DNA from: Chloroflexota bacterium
GTDB lineage: Bacteria > Chloroflexota > Anaerolineae > B4-G1 > DUEL01
Length of the DNA stretch: 64,000 nucleotides
Direction: 5' to 3'
NCBI GenBank assembly: GCA_014874475.1
Contig: JADBJJ010000023.1
Location: forward strand, 1-64,000
Below, piece by piece: positions 18,072 to 27,635 of the stretch (positions are counted from its first letter, which is position 1; every line of letters starts with the position of its first letter). The notes below the pieces were generated by a model. The model did no database searches. It saw only the letters and a list, made by a program, of their open reading frames with translations, and was not told the origin of the DNA. Both the position numbers and the translations under genes were made by a program.

Positions 18072-19119
18072 CGCTCTCTCCCACCGTAATGACGCTGCCT
18101 CCGGCGGCTCGCATCAGCCGGTCCCGGACCGCCAATCCCAGCCCTTGAGCGCCGAAATCGCGGGCGATGATCAGGGAGAGCCCTCGGGCATCCAGTTTCC
18201 GCAGCCCTTCATAGAGTCGCCGAGCAACCGTCTCCAGGTCTTCCTCCGGACCCAGGACGGCAATCTCCACCGGGAGGTTCGCCATCTCCGCCCGGTCCTC
18301 CTCGGCGATGAGCAGGCCGATGCGGTGGCCCTGGGCCGCGTAGCGCGTGACCAGTTCCCGTAGGGCCGCGCGCATCTGCGGTGGCGGACCCACGACAAGA
18401 ATCATCGGCGTCTGGGGCGCATAGTGTTTGGGCAGAAGGCCCGGCGACGGCTGGGGGCCCTCGGCCATCTGGGTCCAGATGGCCACAGGGCCCAGGACGG
18501 CCTCCAGGGCCTCCCGGGGAAGTCCGCCCGGGCGCAGGATGGTCGGCACCGGACGGCTGAGGTCCAGGACGGTGGACTCCACACCGATGGGAGTCGGTCC
18601 CGCGTCCAGAATCAGGTCTATCCGGTCCCCCAGGTCGTCCTGGACGTGCTGGGCAGTGGTGGGGCTGGTGCGGGCGAAGCGATTAGCGCTGGGAGCGGCG
18701 ATGGGGGTCTGGGCGGCGCGGATGAGGGCCAGGGCAACGGGATGGGCGGGCATCCGCACGGCTACCGTCGGCAGGCCTGCGGTGACGATGTCCGGCACGA
18801 CCGGGCGTTTGGGAAGCACCAGCGTCAGCGGGCCGGGCCAGAAGCGGTGGGCCAGTTCCAGAGCGAGCGGAGGCATCTCCAGAACCAGTGCGGGAAGGGC
18901 CTGCGGGTCGGCGATGTGGAGGATCAGGGGGTCAGTGAACGGGCGCCCCTTGGCCTCAAAAATGCGGGCGACAGCAGCGGGGTTGAGGCCGTCTGCGCCC
19001 AGGCCATACACCGTCTCAGTAGGAAACGCCACCAGCCCCCCGGCCCGGATGATGGCCGCTGTTTCGGCAATGAGATGGGGGTCAGGGTTGCGCGCATCCA
19101 CCAGGCGGATATGGGCCAT
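18064..19119 (-). CDS. tsaC: Threonylcarbamoyl-AMP synthase, Sua5 type
   Basis: 351 aa. It makes threonylcarbamoyl-AMP from Thr, bicarbonate and ATP for the t6A37 modification of ANN-decoding tRNAs. The YrdC domain is clear: FPTETVYGLGADG, KGRPFTDPLILHI, FWPGPLTLVL and PSANRFARTSPTTAQHV. It is followed by the extra C-terminal Sua5 domain of ~130 residues. The start at 19119 has AGGGGACC upstream; a start ten codons earlier would lie within the hairpin at 19138-19178, so the shorter form is preferred. It overlaps the TgpA-like gene and lies downstream of ftsH. Confidence 0.92.
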   Translation of the reverse strand: MAHIRLVDARNPDPHLIAETAAIIRAGGLVAFPTETVYGLGADGLNPAAVARIFEAKGRPFTDPLILHIADPQALPALVLEMPPLALELAHRFWPGPLTLVLPKRPVVPDIVTAGLPTVAVRMPAHPVALALIRAAQTPIAAPSANRFARTSPTTAQHVQDDLGDRIDLILDAGPTPIGVESTVLDLSRPVPTILRPGGLPREALEAVLGPVAIWTQMAEGPQPSPGLLPKHYAPQTPMILVVGPPPQMRAALRELVTRYAAQGHRIGLLIAEEDRAEMANLPVEIAVLGPEEDLETVARRLYEGLRKLDARGLSLIIARDFGAQGLGLAVRDRLMRAAGGSVITVGESDE

Positions 19120-19137
19120 CGTCGGTCCCCTGATAAA

Positions 19138-19178
19138 ACCAGTTTGCATCGGGGACTTTGCCGCCGATGCAAACTGGT
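19138..19178 (-). terminator. Terminator after ftsH
   Basis: 15-bp perfect inverted repeat (ACCAGTTTGCATCGG / CCGATGCAAACTGGT), 11-base loop, followed on the minus strand by TTTTAT. It lies between the ftsH stop and the tsaC start, so it probably attenuates read-through. Confidence 0.65.
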
Positions 19179-19191
19179 CTGGCCTTCCCGT

Positions 19192-21129
19192 CTACCGCAC
19201 CGGCGCGGGACTTGGGGGCATCTCCAGCGCCCGCCCCCGTCGGGACGGGGAGGGCTTCTCCGCCTTCTCTCGGGTTGCCGGGGAGGGTGTGCCCCGGTCC
19301 CCTTTCTCGGGCAGAGGGCGTCCCTCCAGAACGGCGACAAATTCCTCCGCCTCCAGCGTTTCCACTTCCAGCAGCCGTTGAGCGACGGCGTCCAATTGCT
19401 CCCGGTGCTCCTCCAGTACCTGCCGGGCCCGCCGGTAGGCCGTGTGGATGATCTGCCGTACCTCTTCGTCTATCTGCTGGGCGACGGCCTCGCTGTAATC
19501 CCGTTGCTCCCCGATCTCCTTGCCCAGGAAGACCAGTTCTTCTTTCTGACCGAAGGTCATCGGGCCCAGTTTCTCGCTCATCCCGTAGCGGGTGACCATT
19601 GCGCGAGCCAGTTCTGTCACCTGCTCCAGGTCGTTGGCGGCGCCAGTGGTAGCCTCGCCGAAGACCAGTTCTTCCGCCGCGCGGCCCCCCAGGGCAAAGG
19701 CCAATTGGTCCTCAAACTTGGAGCGGCTGACGACGGTACGGTCCTCCTCGGGCAGAGAAATCGTATAACCCGCCGCCATCCCCCGGGCGACGATGGAGAC
19801 CTTCTGCACCGGGTCGCACTTGGGCAGATAATGGGCCACCAGCGCGTGACCGGCCTCGTGGTAGGCGATGATGCGGCGCTCCTCCTCGGAGAGGAGGCGG
19901 CTCTTGCGCTCCGGCCCGGCGATGACCCGCTCTATGGCCTCTTTGAACTCGGCCATTCCGATGGTCCGCTTGTTCCGGCGGGCCGCCAGAATGGCTGCCT
20001 CGTTCACCAGGTTGGCCAGGTCCGCACCGACAAAACCCGGCGTGGCTTTGGCCAGCGCGGCTACGTCCACGTCATCCGCCAGCGGTTTGCCTCGGGTGTG
20101 GACCTTCAGGATGGCCTCGCGCCCCCGCATATCGGGCCGGTCCAGCACCACCCGGCGGTCAAACCGGCCCGGCCGCAACAGCGCCGGGTCCAAAATGTCC
20201 GGGCGGTTGGTGGCCGCCATCACGATGACGTTGGTATCGGTGTCAAACCCGTCCATCTCCACCAGAATCTGGTTCAGGGTCTGCTCCCGCTCATCGTGGG
20301 AGCCGCCCAGACCGGCCCCCCGGTGGCGTCCCACTGCGTCAATCTCATCCAGGAAGATGATGCAAGGGGAATGCCGTTTGGCCTGATCAAAGAGGTCCCG
20401 CACCCGGCTGGCGCCCACGCCGACGAACATCTCCACGAACTCGGAACCGGACATACTGAAGAAGGGGACCCCCGCTTCTCCAGCCACCGCCTTGGCCAGA
20501 AGCGTCTTGCCGGTGCCCGGAGCGCCCATCAGCAGCACCCCTTTGGGGATACGAGCGCCGACCTGGATGAACTTCTGGGGCTCCCGGAGGAACTCCACCA
20601 CCTCCCGCAGTTCCTCCTTCGCCTCGTCCACTCCGGCGACATCGTCAAAGGTCACAGACGGCTTGTCGCTGGTATAGAGCCGGGCCCGACTTTTCCCAAA
20701 GGAGAGGGCCTGGTTGTTCACCCCCTGGAACTGGCGCAGGAAGAAGAAAGCGGCGAGCAGGAAAATGACCATCACCAGGATCGTCCCACCGGTGCTGAAG
20801 AGCGCCGTCCAATCCATCGCCTCCGCGACTTCTATCTGCACATTGGCCAGTTGTTCATCGGAGACCCCCAGGGCCTTCAACTGTTCGGGAAGGGTGGACT
20901 CGGACTCTTTCAGCGACCGCAGTTGCTGCCCGGTTTCCAGGTCTGCTACCAGACGATCTCCGGTAACGGTAATCCGCAAAACACGGCCGGCCTTTGCCTC
21001 CTCCGCAACCCGGCTGATAGGTACCAGGTCCGGTGTGGAGGAGCGGTTGAGAAGGTTGTAGGTCAGGAAGAAGACCGCCGCCAGCAACAGCAAGGTAATG
21101 AATGTACTGCCCCGAAACCGCGAATTCAC
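19192..21129 (-). CDS. ftsH: ATP-dependent zinc metalloprotease FtsH
   Basis: 645 aa. It degrades membrane and unstable cytosolic proteins as a hexamer. Membrane helices at ~10-27 and ~113-131 flank a periplasm-side domain. The AAA module has Walker A GAPGTGKT (202-209), Walker B IIFLDE (257-262) and the second region of homology [20 protein letters not shown]. The M41 zinc site is HEAGH (424-428), with the third ligand in the NDLEQVT region. The tail after ~600 is short and ends in a Pro/Arg-rich segment. A TATAAT promoter lies just upstream. Confidence 0.97.
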   Translation of the reverse strand: MNSRFRGSTFITLLLLAAVFFLTYNLLNRSSTPDLVPISRVAEEAKAGRVLRITVTGDRLVADLETGQQLRSLKESESTLPEQLKALGVSDEQLANVQIEVAEAMDWTALFSTGGTILVMVIFLLAAFFFLRQFQGVNNQALSFGKSRARLYTSDKPSVTFDDVAGVDEAKEELREVVEFLREPQKFIQVGARIPKGVLLMGAPGTGKTLLAKAVAGEAGVPFFSMSGSEFVEMFVGVGASRVRDLFDQAKRHSPCIIFLDEIDAVGRHRGAGLGGSHDEREQTLNQILVEMDGFDTDTNVIVMAATNRPDILDPALLRPGRFDRRVVLDRPDMRGREAILKVHTRGKPLADDVDVAALAKATPGFVGADLANLVNEAAILAARRNKRTIGMAEFKEAIERVIAGPERKSRLLSEEERRIIAYHEAGHALVAHYLPKCDPVQKVSIVARGMAAGYTISLPEEDRTVVSRSKFEDQLAFALGGRAAEELVFGEATTGAANDLEQVTELARAMVTRYGMSEKLGPMTFGQKEELVFLGKEIGEQRDYSEAVAQQIDEEVRQIIHTAYRRARQVLEEHREQLDAVAQRLLEVETLEAEEFVAVLEGRPLPEKGDRGTPSPATREKAEKPSPSRRGRALEMPPSPAPVR

Positions 21130-21164
21130 GTTAGCCTCCCATTCAGACGATCCCTGTCAAAGTT

Positions 21165-21193
21165 ATTATACCGCAAATCTCCCAGATTACCAA
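21165..21193 (-). promoter_or_regulatory. Promoter for ftsH
   Basis: TTGGTA-17-TATAAT reading leftward, with the -10 box about 36 bases upstream of the ftsH ATG, in the gap after the peroxiredoxin-fusion gene. Confidence 0.55.
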
Positions 21194-21218
21194 CTGCCAG
21201 GCGACTCCACAGAGTGAC

Positions 21219-22274
21219 CTACGGACCCAGATGGGCAAGAATTTCCGCCACCGAAGGGCGGTCGGCGGGGTCTTGGCCCACGTGGGACCAGCGAATGGCT
21301 CCGTCCTTTAGCACAAAGACCGCCGGTGCCGCTAACCCGTCTCCGAAAAGATTGTACACCCCGTACATCTCAGCCGCCCGATGGTCCAGGTCTGCCAGCA
21401 TAGGGAACGGGGCCCCAATGGACGCCCGAACTCCCTCCACGGCCTCCGGCGCTGCCACCGCCAGAGCGACCACTTCCGCCCCTCGGGCCTGGAACTCTGC
21501 GTATCGGTCTCGCAACTCCACGAGTTGCGTTCGGTCCGGCCCTCAGCCGCACCGCTGGAAAAAGACCAGGACCACCGGCCCCTGCCTCATCAGGTCGGAT
21601 AAGGTCAGCGCACCACCCCCTGCCCGCTCCAGAGTGAAATCCGGTGCCTGGACCACCTCGGGTGTGGGAGTAACCGCCGGGGCAGGAAACTGGAACGAGA
21701 CCCGCATCTGTTCCCGGTAAATGACCACCCGAGCCCGGGACCGCTCCCGAGTCAGCCATTCCGGAATGGACACCCCCTGGGCCTCCAGCGCGGTCTGAGC
21801 CCGCTGGACCACCAAGAAGCGGGCAACAGCCCGCTCCAGGGAGTCCCGGCCCAATCCGACCTGGCCCAGCGTGGTGACCACCTGCTCATCGGAGACGCCC
21901 CATGCCTGCTCCAGGGCCTCAATCTGCGCCTCCACCTCATCCCGGATCGGCGCCGGCTGGGGCGGCGCCGCGCGCAGGACCAGCACCTCGTTGATGAGCC
22001 GGTCCAGTGTCTCTTCCGGAGAGGGGGCCGGGACACCCGCCAGGCGGCTCATTGCCCAATCCAGCAGCACCGCCTCCGCCCAGAAGTTCCGCCCGATGGG
22101 CTGGCCATCCACCAGGGCCACCGGCGGGTCCGCAGGGGACGGAGTCGCAGAGGGAACCGGTGGGGCCATCCGGGAAGCGCCCTGCCCCAGTATCCCGATA
22201 ACCAGAATGAGCATCAGCAGGGCGACCCCTCCGGTCGCCAGAACCGATATCCAGCGCGTTGTACTGATCCTCAT
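21219..22274 (-). CDS. Predicted selenoprotein: membrane-anchored SurA_N-like/peroxiredoxin fusion with in-frame UGA (Sec244)
   Basis: 351 codons if TGA at 21545-21543 is read as selenocysteine. Residues ~10-28 form a membrane anchor; ~45-165 resemble the N-terminal helical domain of SurA/PpiC chaperones (VALVDGQPIGRNFWAEAVLL, ETLDRLINEVLVLRA). From APDFTLE at ~210 a peroxiredoxin/AhpC-TSA fold begins: GPVVLVFFQRCG, then U, then GPDRTQLVELRDRYAEFQ and GAEVVALAVAA, VYNLFGDGLAAPAVFVLKDG. The UGA aligns with the first Cys of the CPxCREQL motif of such proteins; Asp stands where the second Cys would be. Both sides are in the same frame without indel. A hairpin fit for a SECIS follows. The ATG has AAGGGGGG very close; a GTG nine codons earlier is possible. 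The alternative is a nonsense-mutated gene. Confidence 0.72.
21511..21529 (-). promoter_or_regulatory. Candidate bacterial SECIS element
   Basis: Perfect 8-bp stem CGCAACUC/GAGUUGCG with loop GUG, beginning 13 bases and looping 21 bases after the UGA codon. Known bacterial SECIS hairpins place an apical loop with G in its first two positions roughly 16-37 nt after UGA; this fits. An outer GGGCC/GGCCC pairing (21538-21542 with 21485-21489) could extend it. Confidence 0.6.
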
Positions 22275-22410
22275 CTCCCCCCTTCGGATGAAGGATACCA
22301 CAATCTGGGCGAGACGTCAATCTTCCGCAAGGTGCGGGTGGGTCCGACATAATCGGCCGTCCTTCAGGTGACCATCATCGGCCTGCCCGTTATGTATTTT
22401 GGCGCGCTTG

Positions 22411-22419
22411 TGCTATACT
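22411..22419 (+). promoter_or_regulatory. Extended -10 promoter for the DRTGG gene
   Basis: TGCTATACT, a TGn-extended -10 box, about 40 bases before the ATG at 22458; no good -35 is seen. Confidence 0.35.
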
Positions 22420-22457
22420 CTACCTAAGCCCACTCACAACCAGGAGGGAAACGAGCG

Positions 22458-22850
22458 ATGAAACTCCGAGAAGTGCTGCAGTTGATTGAAGGTAAAGTCC
22501 TCACCCGCAACACGGACCTGGACCTGGAAGTCCGAATGGGGTGCGGCGCCGATCTGATGAGCGACGTCCTGGCCTTCACCCACGAGGGGACTTTGCTGAT
22601 GTCCGGCCTGACCAACCCACAGGTGGTACGGACGGCAGAGATGGCCGGCATCCAGGCTATTGTGTTCGTGCGGGGGAAGCTTCCCCCACCGGAGACCATC
22701 GCGCTGGCAGAGGAAAAAGGTATCGCCCTGCTGGCCTCCAAGTACACTATGTTTGAAACCTGTGGCCGGCTTTACCGGGCCGGTCTCCCCAGTTGTGGCC
22801 TCTTTGAAAGCAGCCTGAAACGTTGGCGGGAATTTTTCGGCGAAGAGTAG
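22458..22850 (+). CDS. DRTGG-domain protein
   Basis: 130 aa. The sequence (MKLREVLQLIEGKVLT ... VRMGCGADLMSDVLAF ... GLTNPQVVRTAEMAGIQAIVFVRG ... ALLASKYTMFETCGRLY) matches the DRTGG family, a small fold also found inside phosphotransacetylases and with CBS domains, thought to bind a ligand or mediate interaction. No signal or membrane segment. GGAGGG lies nine bases before the ATG. The stop is followed within ten bases by a CBS/ATPase gene, so they form an operon. Similar pairs occur near redox enzymes in anaerobes, which suggests a sensory role. The exact function is unknown. Confidence 0.8.
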   Translation: MKLREVLQLIEGKVLTRNTDLDLEVRMGCGADLMSDVLAFTHEGTLLMSGLTNPQVVRTAEMAGIQAIVFVRGKLPPPETIALAEEKGIALLASKYTMFETCGRLYRAGLPSCGLFESSLKRWREFFGEE

Positions 22851-22859
22851 GCAGGTTCA

Positions 22860-23807
22860 GTGGTGAGCACTCCTCTTGCTACCCAACAGAAGCGAGAGAT
22901 TACCCGGCTCCAGGAACTGGTCTACGAACTGCGGGTGCGGGATGCTATGACCACTCGCGTCATCACGGTCACCCCCCGGACAACTATGGCTGAGTTCCGG
23001 GAAGTGCTGCGCGCCAACCGAATCTCTGGCACGCCCGTAGTGGATGAGGGGCGGATGGTCGGCATCATCAGCATAGAAGACCTGATCAAAGCCCTGGCTG
23101 CTGGGGAACTGCACGCGACCGTCGGCGAGAAAATGACCCCCCGCCCAATGACCCTTTACGATGACGAACCCCTGGTCCACGCCGTCAGCAAGTTCTCCAG
23201 CCTCGGCTACGGTCGCTTCCCGGTTATCAACCGACAGGGAGATTTGGTGGGGATTCTCGTCCAGGGAGACATTGTCCGGGCCCTCCTGCGCCAGTTGGAA
23301 GTAGAGTACCACGAAGAAGAGGTCCGCCGATATCGCGCCAGTCATATCTTTGAGGACATCCTGGCCGACCAGGTGACCCTCCGCTTCCGCTACCAGGTGA
23401 CGGGGGGAGACTTTGAGCGTGCCGGTGAGGCCTCCAGTCGCCTTAAAAAGACCCTCTCCCGCCTGGGCATTCACCCTCGCATCGTCCGCCGAGTCGCCAT
23501 TGCCGCCTACGAGGCAGAGATGAACATCGTCATCTACACCGACGGCGGGGAACTGATCGCCGAGGTAGACCCGAAAAGAGTGTACATGCTGGCAGTAGAC
23601 CACGGTCCCGGCATTCTGGACATCCAGAAGGCGATGGAGCCGGGTTTCTCTACCGCCCCGGATTGGGTGCGAGAGATGGGCTTCGGCGCCGGTATGGGTC
23701 TCCCTAATATCCAGAACTGCACGGACGAGATGCGTCTGGAGTCCACCGTCGGCGTGGGCACCCGGCTGGAGATGGTCGTATACCTGGATGCATCGGGTCA
23801 GTCCTGA
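22860..23807 (+). CDS. CBS-pair protein with HATPase (anti-sigma/serine-kinase-like) domain
   Basis: 315 aa from GTG (a second GTG follows at once). Two CBS motifs span residues ~25-155 (VRDAMTTRVITVTPRTTMAEF, VGEKMTPRPMTLYDDEPLVHA), a nucleotide-sensing module. Residues ~185-310 form a GHKL ATPase of the RsbW/SpoIIAB type: N box EAEMNIVIY, G1 VDHGPGI, G2 GFGAGMGLPN. Such kinases phosphorylate or sequester a regulator. Here the CBS pair could set its activity by adenylate level. No sigma factor or STAS protein lies nearby. It is probably co-transcribed with the DRTGG gene. Confidence 0.85.
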   Translation: MVSTPLATQQKREITRLQELVYELRVRDAMTTRVITVTPRTTMAEFREVLRANRISGTPVVDEGRMVGIISIEDLIKALAAGELHATVGEKMTPRPMTLYDDEPLVHAVSKFSSLGYGRFPVINRQGDLVGILVQGDIVRALLRQLEVEYHEEEVRRYRASHIFEDILADQVTLRFRYQVTGGDFERAGEASSRLKKTLSRLGIHPRIVRRVAIAAYEAEMNIVIYTDGGELIAEVDPKRVYMLAVDHGPGILDIQKAMEPGFSTAPDWVREMGFGAGMGLPNIQNCTDEMRLESTVGVGTRLEMVVYLDASGQS

Positions 23808-23935
23808 GAGCAGGTCTGATGCTACGCAACACAAGATGAATCTCGCTCCAGGATTCGCCTATCAGAACTGAGGGGATGGGGGATCAGACGCCCCTGGGGC
23901 GTTCTTTGGACCTGCCCGGATAGCCTCCAAGAACG

Positions 23936-25513
23936 ATGGTGACTCCGATGCTGCAGAGCGTGAATTGGCCGCACCGGTTTTCCCTTTCCCTGGCCTTCCT
24001 GCTCCTCTCCCTGCCGGCCTGTCAGACGTCCACCCTCACGACGCCGGTGCCACCGCAACAGTTGCCCGGAACGCCCACCGCGAGGGCTGCGCTCATTGCC
24101 TCCTCCCCGGAATGGAAGCCCAGCCCGACAGCCTTTCCCTCCCCTGCTCCTTCCTCACCGACCTCGGTCCTGGCGCAAACATCCTCTCCCTCTCTCCCCC
24201 CATCTCCGGCAACGCCGCTCCCCCCTTCACCGACTCCCGCACCGCCATCCCCGACGACTCCTCCCTCCAGCCCGGTCGCCGTCTGGGAGGGAACAGTCAC
24301 ATTGAACACCTACGATTGGGAACGGGCGCTGGTCCCCACCACCCCCGACGACCCCATCTACCCTCACCCCCGGCTGGATTTCGGCGCGGTAGGCGGACCG
24401 GCCCCCCGGTCGTACCGCGCCGTCTTCGTCCAGAACGAATACGTCCAGTTGGTCGTGCTCCCTGACCTGGGGGGCCGTATCCTCCGCTGGACCGACCGGA
24501 CGACCGGGCGGCAACTTTTCTACGCCAATCCGGTGGTCAAGCCCACCCACTGGGGCTACCGGGGGTGGTGGCTGGCGACCGGCGGCATAGAATGGGCCTT
24601 TCCCACCGAGGAGCACGGATTGATAGAATACCGCCCGTGGGCGTACCGGCTGATACGGGACGGGGTCTATCTGCGGGGAGTGGATGACCGGACCGGCATG
24701 GTGGCAGAGGTGACGGTCCGGCTGGAGCAGGGGACGAGCCGCGTGCTCATCTCCCCACGCATCTCTAATCCCACCACCGAGGCCCGGTCGTTCCAGTTCT
24801 GGGCCAACGGGATGCTGACCCTCTCCGACCTCAACGCCCCCTCCGGCGACCTGACCTTCGCGCTGCCCGTCTCCGAAGTCATCGTCCACTCCACGGGAGA
24901 CGGTTCACTGCCCGGCCCGGGCGGACGGATGACATGGCCGGTTCACAACGGGCGGGACTTTCGCCGCTACGGGGAGTGGCACTCTTATCTGGGGGTCTTT
25001 GCGCCCCAGGCAGCGGAGGCCGGCTTTGCTGGCGCGTACGACCTGCAGACCGACCAGGGGATCGTGCGGGTGGCCCCGTCGTCCATCCGGGGGGTGAAAA
25101 TCTTCTGCCTGGGAGACCTGCCCCCGGACTTGTGGACCGACGACGGGAGCCGGTACTTTGAACTCTGGGGTGGGCTGACCGCTACGTTCTGGGATTTCGC
25201 CTCGCTGGGGCCGGGTCAGAGCGTGAGTTGGACCGAGTACTGGTACGCCGTCAGCGGGATGGGGGGATATACCTGGGCGAACGCCGAGGGGGCGGTGCGG
25301 GTCACCCCACTGGGGGATGGGGCCGAAGTGGCCGTGGAGACCGTCCAGCCGATGGCTATTACGGTGGTCTTGCAGCGGGGAAGCGAAGAGGCGGCTCGCT
25401 GGTCGGCCGAAGTCGGCCCGGGGCGCCCGTTCCGCGCCGTCGGCGGCGGAGGCGGCGGGCCGTGGACAGTGCGGGTTATCGGCCCGAGAGGAGTGCTGAT
25501 CCAGACCCCATAA
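23936..25513 (+). CDS. DUF5107-domain lipoprotein, probably carbohydrate-related
   Basis: 525 aa. Lipoprotein signal (LSLAFLLLSLPAC), then ~85 residues of Pro/Ser/Thr spacer, then a domain with the DUF5107 signature: VVLPDLGGRILRWTDRTTGRQ, GWWLATGGIEWAFPTEEHG and YWYAVSGMGG. The fold of this family resembles galactose-mutarotase-like beta-sandwiches; catalytic activity is not established. It is anchored outside the membrane. Two ATGs (23936 and 23948) are possible and neither has a strong ribosome site. A strong terminator follows. Confidence 0.75.
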   Translation: MVTPMLQSVNWPHRFSLSLAFLLLSLPACQTSTLTTPVPPQQLPGTPTARAALIASSPEWKPSPTAFPSPAPSSPTSVLAQTSSPSLPPSPATPLPPSPTPAPPSPTTPPSSPVAVWEGTVTLNTYDWERALVPTTPDDPIYPHPRLDFGAVGGPAPRSYRAVFVQNEYVQLVVLPDLGGRILRWTDRTTGRQLFYANPVVKPTHWGYRGWWLATGGIEWAFPTEEHGLIEYRPWAYRLIRDGVYLRGVDDRTGMVAEVTVRLEQGTSRVLISPRISNPTTEARSFQFWANGMLTLSDLNAPSGDLTFALPVSEVIVHSTGDGSLPGPGGRMTWPVHNGRDFRRYGEWHSYLGVFAPQAAEAGFAGAYDLQTDQGIVRVAPSSIRGVKIFCLGDLPPDLWTDDGSRYFELWGGLTATFWDFASLGPGQSVSWTEYWYAVSGMGGYTWANAEGAVRVTPLGDGAEVAVETVQPMAITVVLQRGSEEAARWSAEVGPGRPFRAVGGGGGGPWTVRVIGPRGVLIQTP

Positions 25514-25577
25514 AACCCGGGTAGGGATAGGGCTTGCGCCTGCCCTGGGCAACCGTAAAGGTCGCCCCTACAGAAAA

Positions 25578-25620
25578 CGCTCGCGACGGCTCTACCGCCG
25601 CGAGCGCTTCTTTTTCTTTC
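25578..25620 (+). terminator. Rho-independent terminator
   Basis: CGCTCGCG / CGCGAGCG stem with a further CGG/CCG pairing inside and a T-rich tail, between the convergent DUF5107 and ABC permease genes. Confidence 0.75.
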
Positions 25621-25647
25621 CTCCCCGGCACAGGGAGAGCCTCACCC

Positions 25648-26634
25648 TTAAGCCCGGATTTCCTGCCGCTGGAAGAGGATGTAACTGATAGCGAACAGCA
25701 ACACGGTGGCTGCGATCAACCCGGTCAACTGCGGCCAGACCAGCAGCAGACTCTGGCTCAGCGGCAACGGGGCTCCCACAATCACCCCCTCCTGGAATTG
25801 CAGCAACACGCCGACCAGCCCGAAGGCCCGCAGAGAGGGATACAGCAGCGCCATCATCACCTCACTGTAGAGGGTGATGGGCGACAGACGGGCCAGGGCC
25901 TGCGCGACCTGATCCTGGGCCAGGACCTCCTGCACCAGCCCGTACCGGAGCGGCACCAGTATCTGCGCCAGCCCCTGGGCAATTATGCCCCAGAACACAG
26001 TGAAGAAAAGCCAGACAGCAATGGACGCCAGGGCCGCCGTCGCCGGCTGCCGGAATCGGACCGAGAAGAGAAGCGCCAGCGCCAGCCAGACGCCTCCGTA
26101 AAAGATGGTCGCCAGCAGGAACAGGAGGCTCCGGGCCACTTCCTCGCCTCCCGGCGGGACGCCCAGCCGCGCCAGCCCCATCCCGAAGACCAGCAGCCAG
26201 ATCGCCGTCAGCACCAGGGTCAAAGTGAAGAGCCCCGCCAGGAACTTGCCGAAGAGCAGCGCGTCCCGGTAGATGGGTTGGGCCAGCACGCGGGAGAGGG
26301 TCCGCCGGTTAAATTCCCCATTGACCGTGTCAAAGGTCAGCGCAATCGCGATCAGCGGCACCAGGAAGGCCAGGAATCCGATGAAAGCGGGCAACGGGTC
26401 CCGCTGGACAGTGAACAGCCGCAGGAACAGGAATCGGTCCTGGCCGACGGTCGTGCGCAGGCTCTCCGCTGCCATGAAGACAGTGCCGGCCGCAGTCAGC
26501 ACAGCCAGCATCTCCAGAATCAACATCCGGATGCCGGTGAGGTAATCGGCCATCTCTTTGGCCACCACCGCCCAAAGCCCGGTCCACGGCGAGCCTTCCC
26601 GGGAGATCCGTCCTGGTTCAACCCTCGCGGCCAT
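25648..26634 (-). CDS. ABC-2 type transporter permease
   Basis: 328 aa. About six membrane helices ([56 protein letters not shown] and others) with a large loop containing [15 protein letters not shown], typical of ABC-2 permeases. It pairs with the ATPase immediately upstream; the ATG at 26634, behind AGGAGGTGG, overlaps the ATPase end by 17 bases. The substrate is unknown. The NEW3 membrane protein in the same operon hints at export or maintenance of an envelope component. Confidence 0.88.
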   Translation of the reverse strand: MAARVEPGRISREGSPWTGLWAVVAKEMADYLTGIRMLILEMLAVLTAAGTVFMAAESLRTTVGQDRFLFLRLFTVQRDPLPAFIGFLAFLVPLIAIALTFDTVNGEFNRRTLSRVLAQPIYRDALLFGKFLAGLFTLTLVLTAIWLLVFGMGLARLGVPPGGEEVARSLLFLLATIFYGGVWLALALLFSVRFRQPATAALASIAVWLFFTVFWGIIAQGLAQILVPLRYGLVQEVLAQDQVAQALARLSPITLYSEVMMALLYPSLRAFGLVGVLLQFQEGVIVGAPLPLSQSLLLVWPQLTGLIAATVLLFAISYILFQRQEIRA

Positions 26635-27568
26635 GCTCCACCTCCTGGAAGTATCGGGCATAGACGTCATCCAGGCTGGGTTCTTCCAACTGGAGGGCGC
26701 GCAGGGAGCCTCCGGCCTCCACAACCGCGCGGGCCGCCTCACCTCGCAGGTCTCGACGACCCTCTACCATATACCGCTCCGATCCCATCGCCTCCGCTTT
26801 TGTGGCATCCGGTAGACGGCGAAGCGCCTCCAGGATGGCGGCCTGAGGCCCCACTGCCTCCACATATACCCGATAGCCGCCGCCCAGGACCTGCCGGGCC
26901 AGTGCCTCCACCGTCCCTTCCAGGACCATCCGCCCGCGATGAAAAAGCCCCACCCGGTCACAGACAGCCTGGACCTGGTGGAGAAGGTGAGAAGCCACCA
27001 GAACGGTAATCCCCTGCGCCTTCAGATCGCGGATGGTGTTCAGGAACTCCCGCGCTGCTTCCGGATCCAGCCCCAGCGTCGGCTCATCCATAATGATGAG
27101 CGAGGGGCGCTTGATGAGGACCTCCGCCACGCCCAGCCGCTGGCGCATCCCCCGCGAGTAGGTGCCCACCGGACGGTCAGCCACCTCCTTCAGGCCCATT
27201 TGCTCCAGCGCCTCATCTATTCGCCGGTACGCTTCCTCCCGAGGGATGCCGTTCAGTTTAGCGATGTAAATGAGGTTCTCCCGGGCCGTCAGGTCGTCAT
27301 AGAAGCCGACCTGGTCGGGGATATAGCCGACCCGGGATTTGACGCTGAGCGGCTGCCGGGCGGGGTCCAGGCCCATCACCCGCACCGTCCCTGAAGTAGG
27401 CTCCGTCAGACCCAGGAGCATCAAGATGGTGGTCGTCTTGCCCGAACCGTTGGGCCCCAGAAGGCCAAAGACCTCGCCCGGCTCCACCACCAGGTTCAGG
27501 CGGTCCACGGCGACAAAGTCACCGTATCGCTTGGTCAGTTCCTGTGTCTGGATAACCGGTCCGTCCAT
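26618..27568 (-). CDS. ABC transporter ATP-binding protein
   Basis: 316 aa. Walker [10 protein letters not shown]-loop region [19 protein letters not shown], signature [10 protein letters not shown] (in place of LSGGQ), Walker B LIIMDEP and H-loop ASHLLHQ. After ~225 there is a C-terminal regulatory extension seen in CcmA/NatA-type exporters. AAAGGAGG lies before the ATG at 27568; an open extension further upstream lacks a ribosome site. It drives the ABC-2 permease. Confidence 0.93.
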   Translation of the reverse strand: MDGPVIQTQELTKRYGDFVAVDRLNLVVEPGEVFGLLGPNGSGKTTTILMLLGLTEPTSGTVRVMGLDPARQPLSVKSRVGYIPDQVGFYDDLTARENLIYIAKLNGIPREEAYRRIDEALEQMGLKEVADRPVGTYSRGMRQRLGVAEVLIKRPSLIIMDEPTLGLDPEAAREFLNTIRDLKAQGITVLVASHLLHQVQAVCDRVGLFHRGRMVLEGTVEALARQVLGGGYRVYVEAVGPQAAILEALRRLPDATKAEAMGSERYMVEGRRDLRGEAARAVVEAGGSLRALQLEEPSLDDVYARYFQEVEHGREG

Positions 27569-27635
27569 AGGCCCTCCTTTCCACCCTATCCCTCCCCCGC
27601 CGATGAAGACCGCAGGGGAGGGATAGGAATACCCA

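Noticed and set aside
21219-21521. Separate 100-aa gene starting at GTG 21521
   Set aside because: That GTG is the loop of the SECIS-like hairpin, there is no ribosome site, and the product lacks the first strand of the peroxiredoxin fold. It is better read as the continuation after UGA.
18424-21720. 1098-codon plus-strand open frame
   Set aside because: Antisense to tsaC, ftsH and the peroxiredoxin fusion; no ribosome site or recognisable domain.
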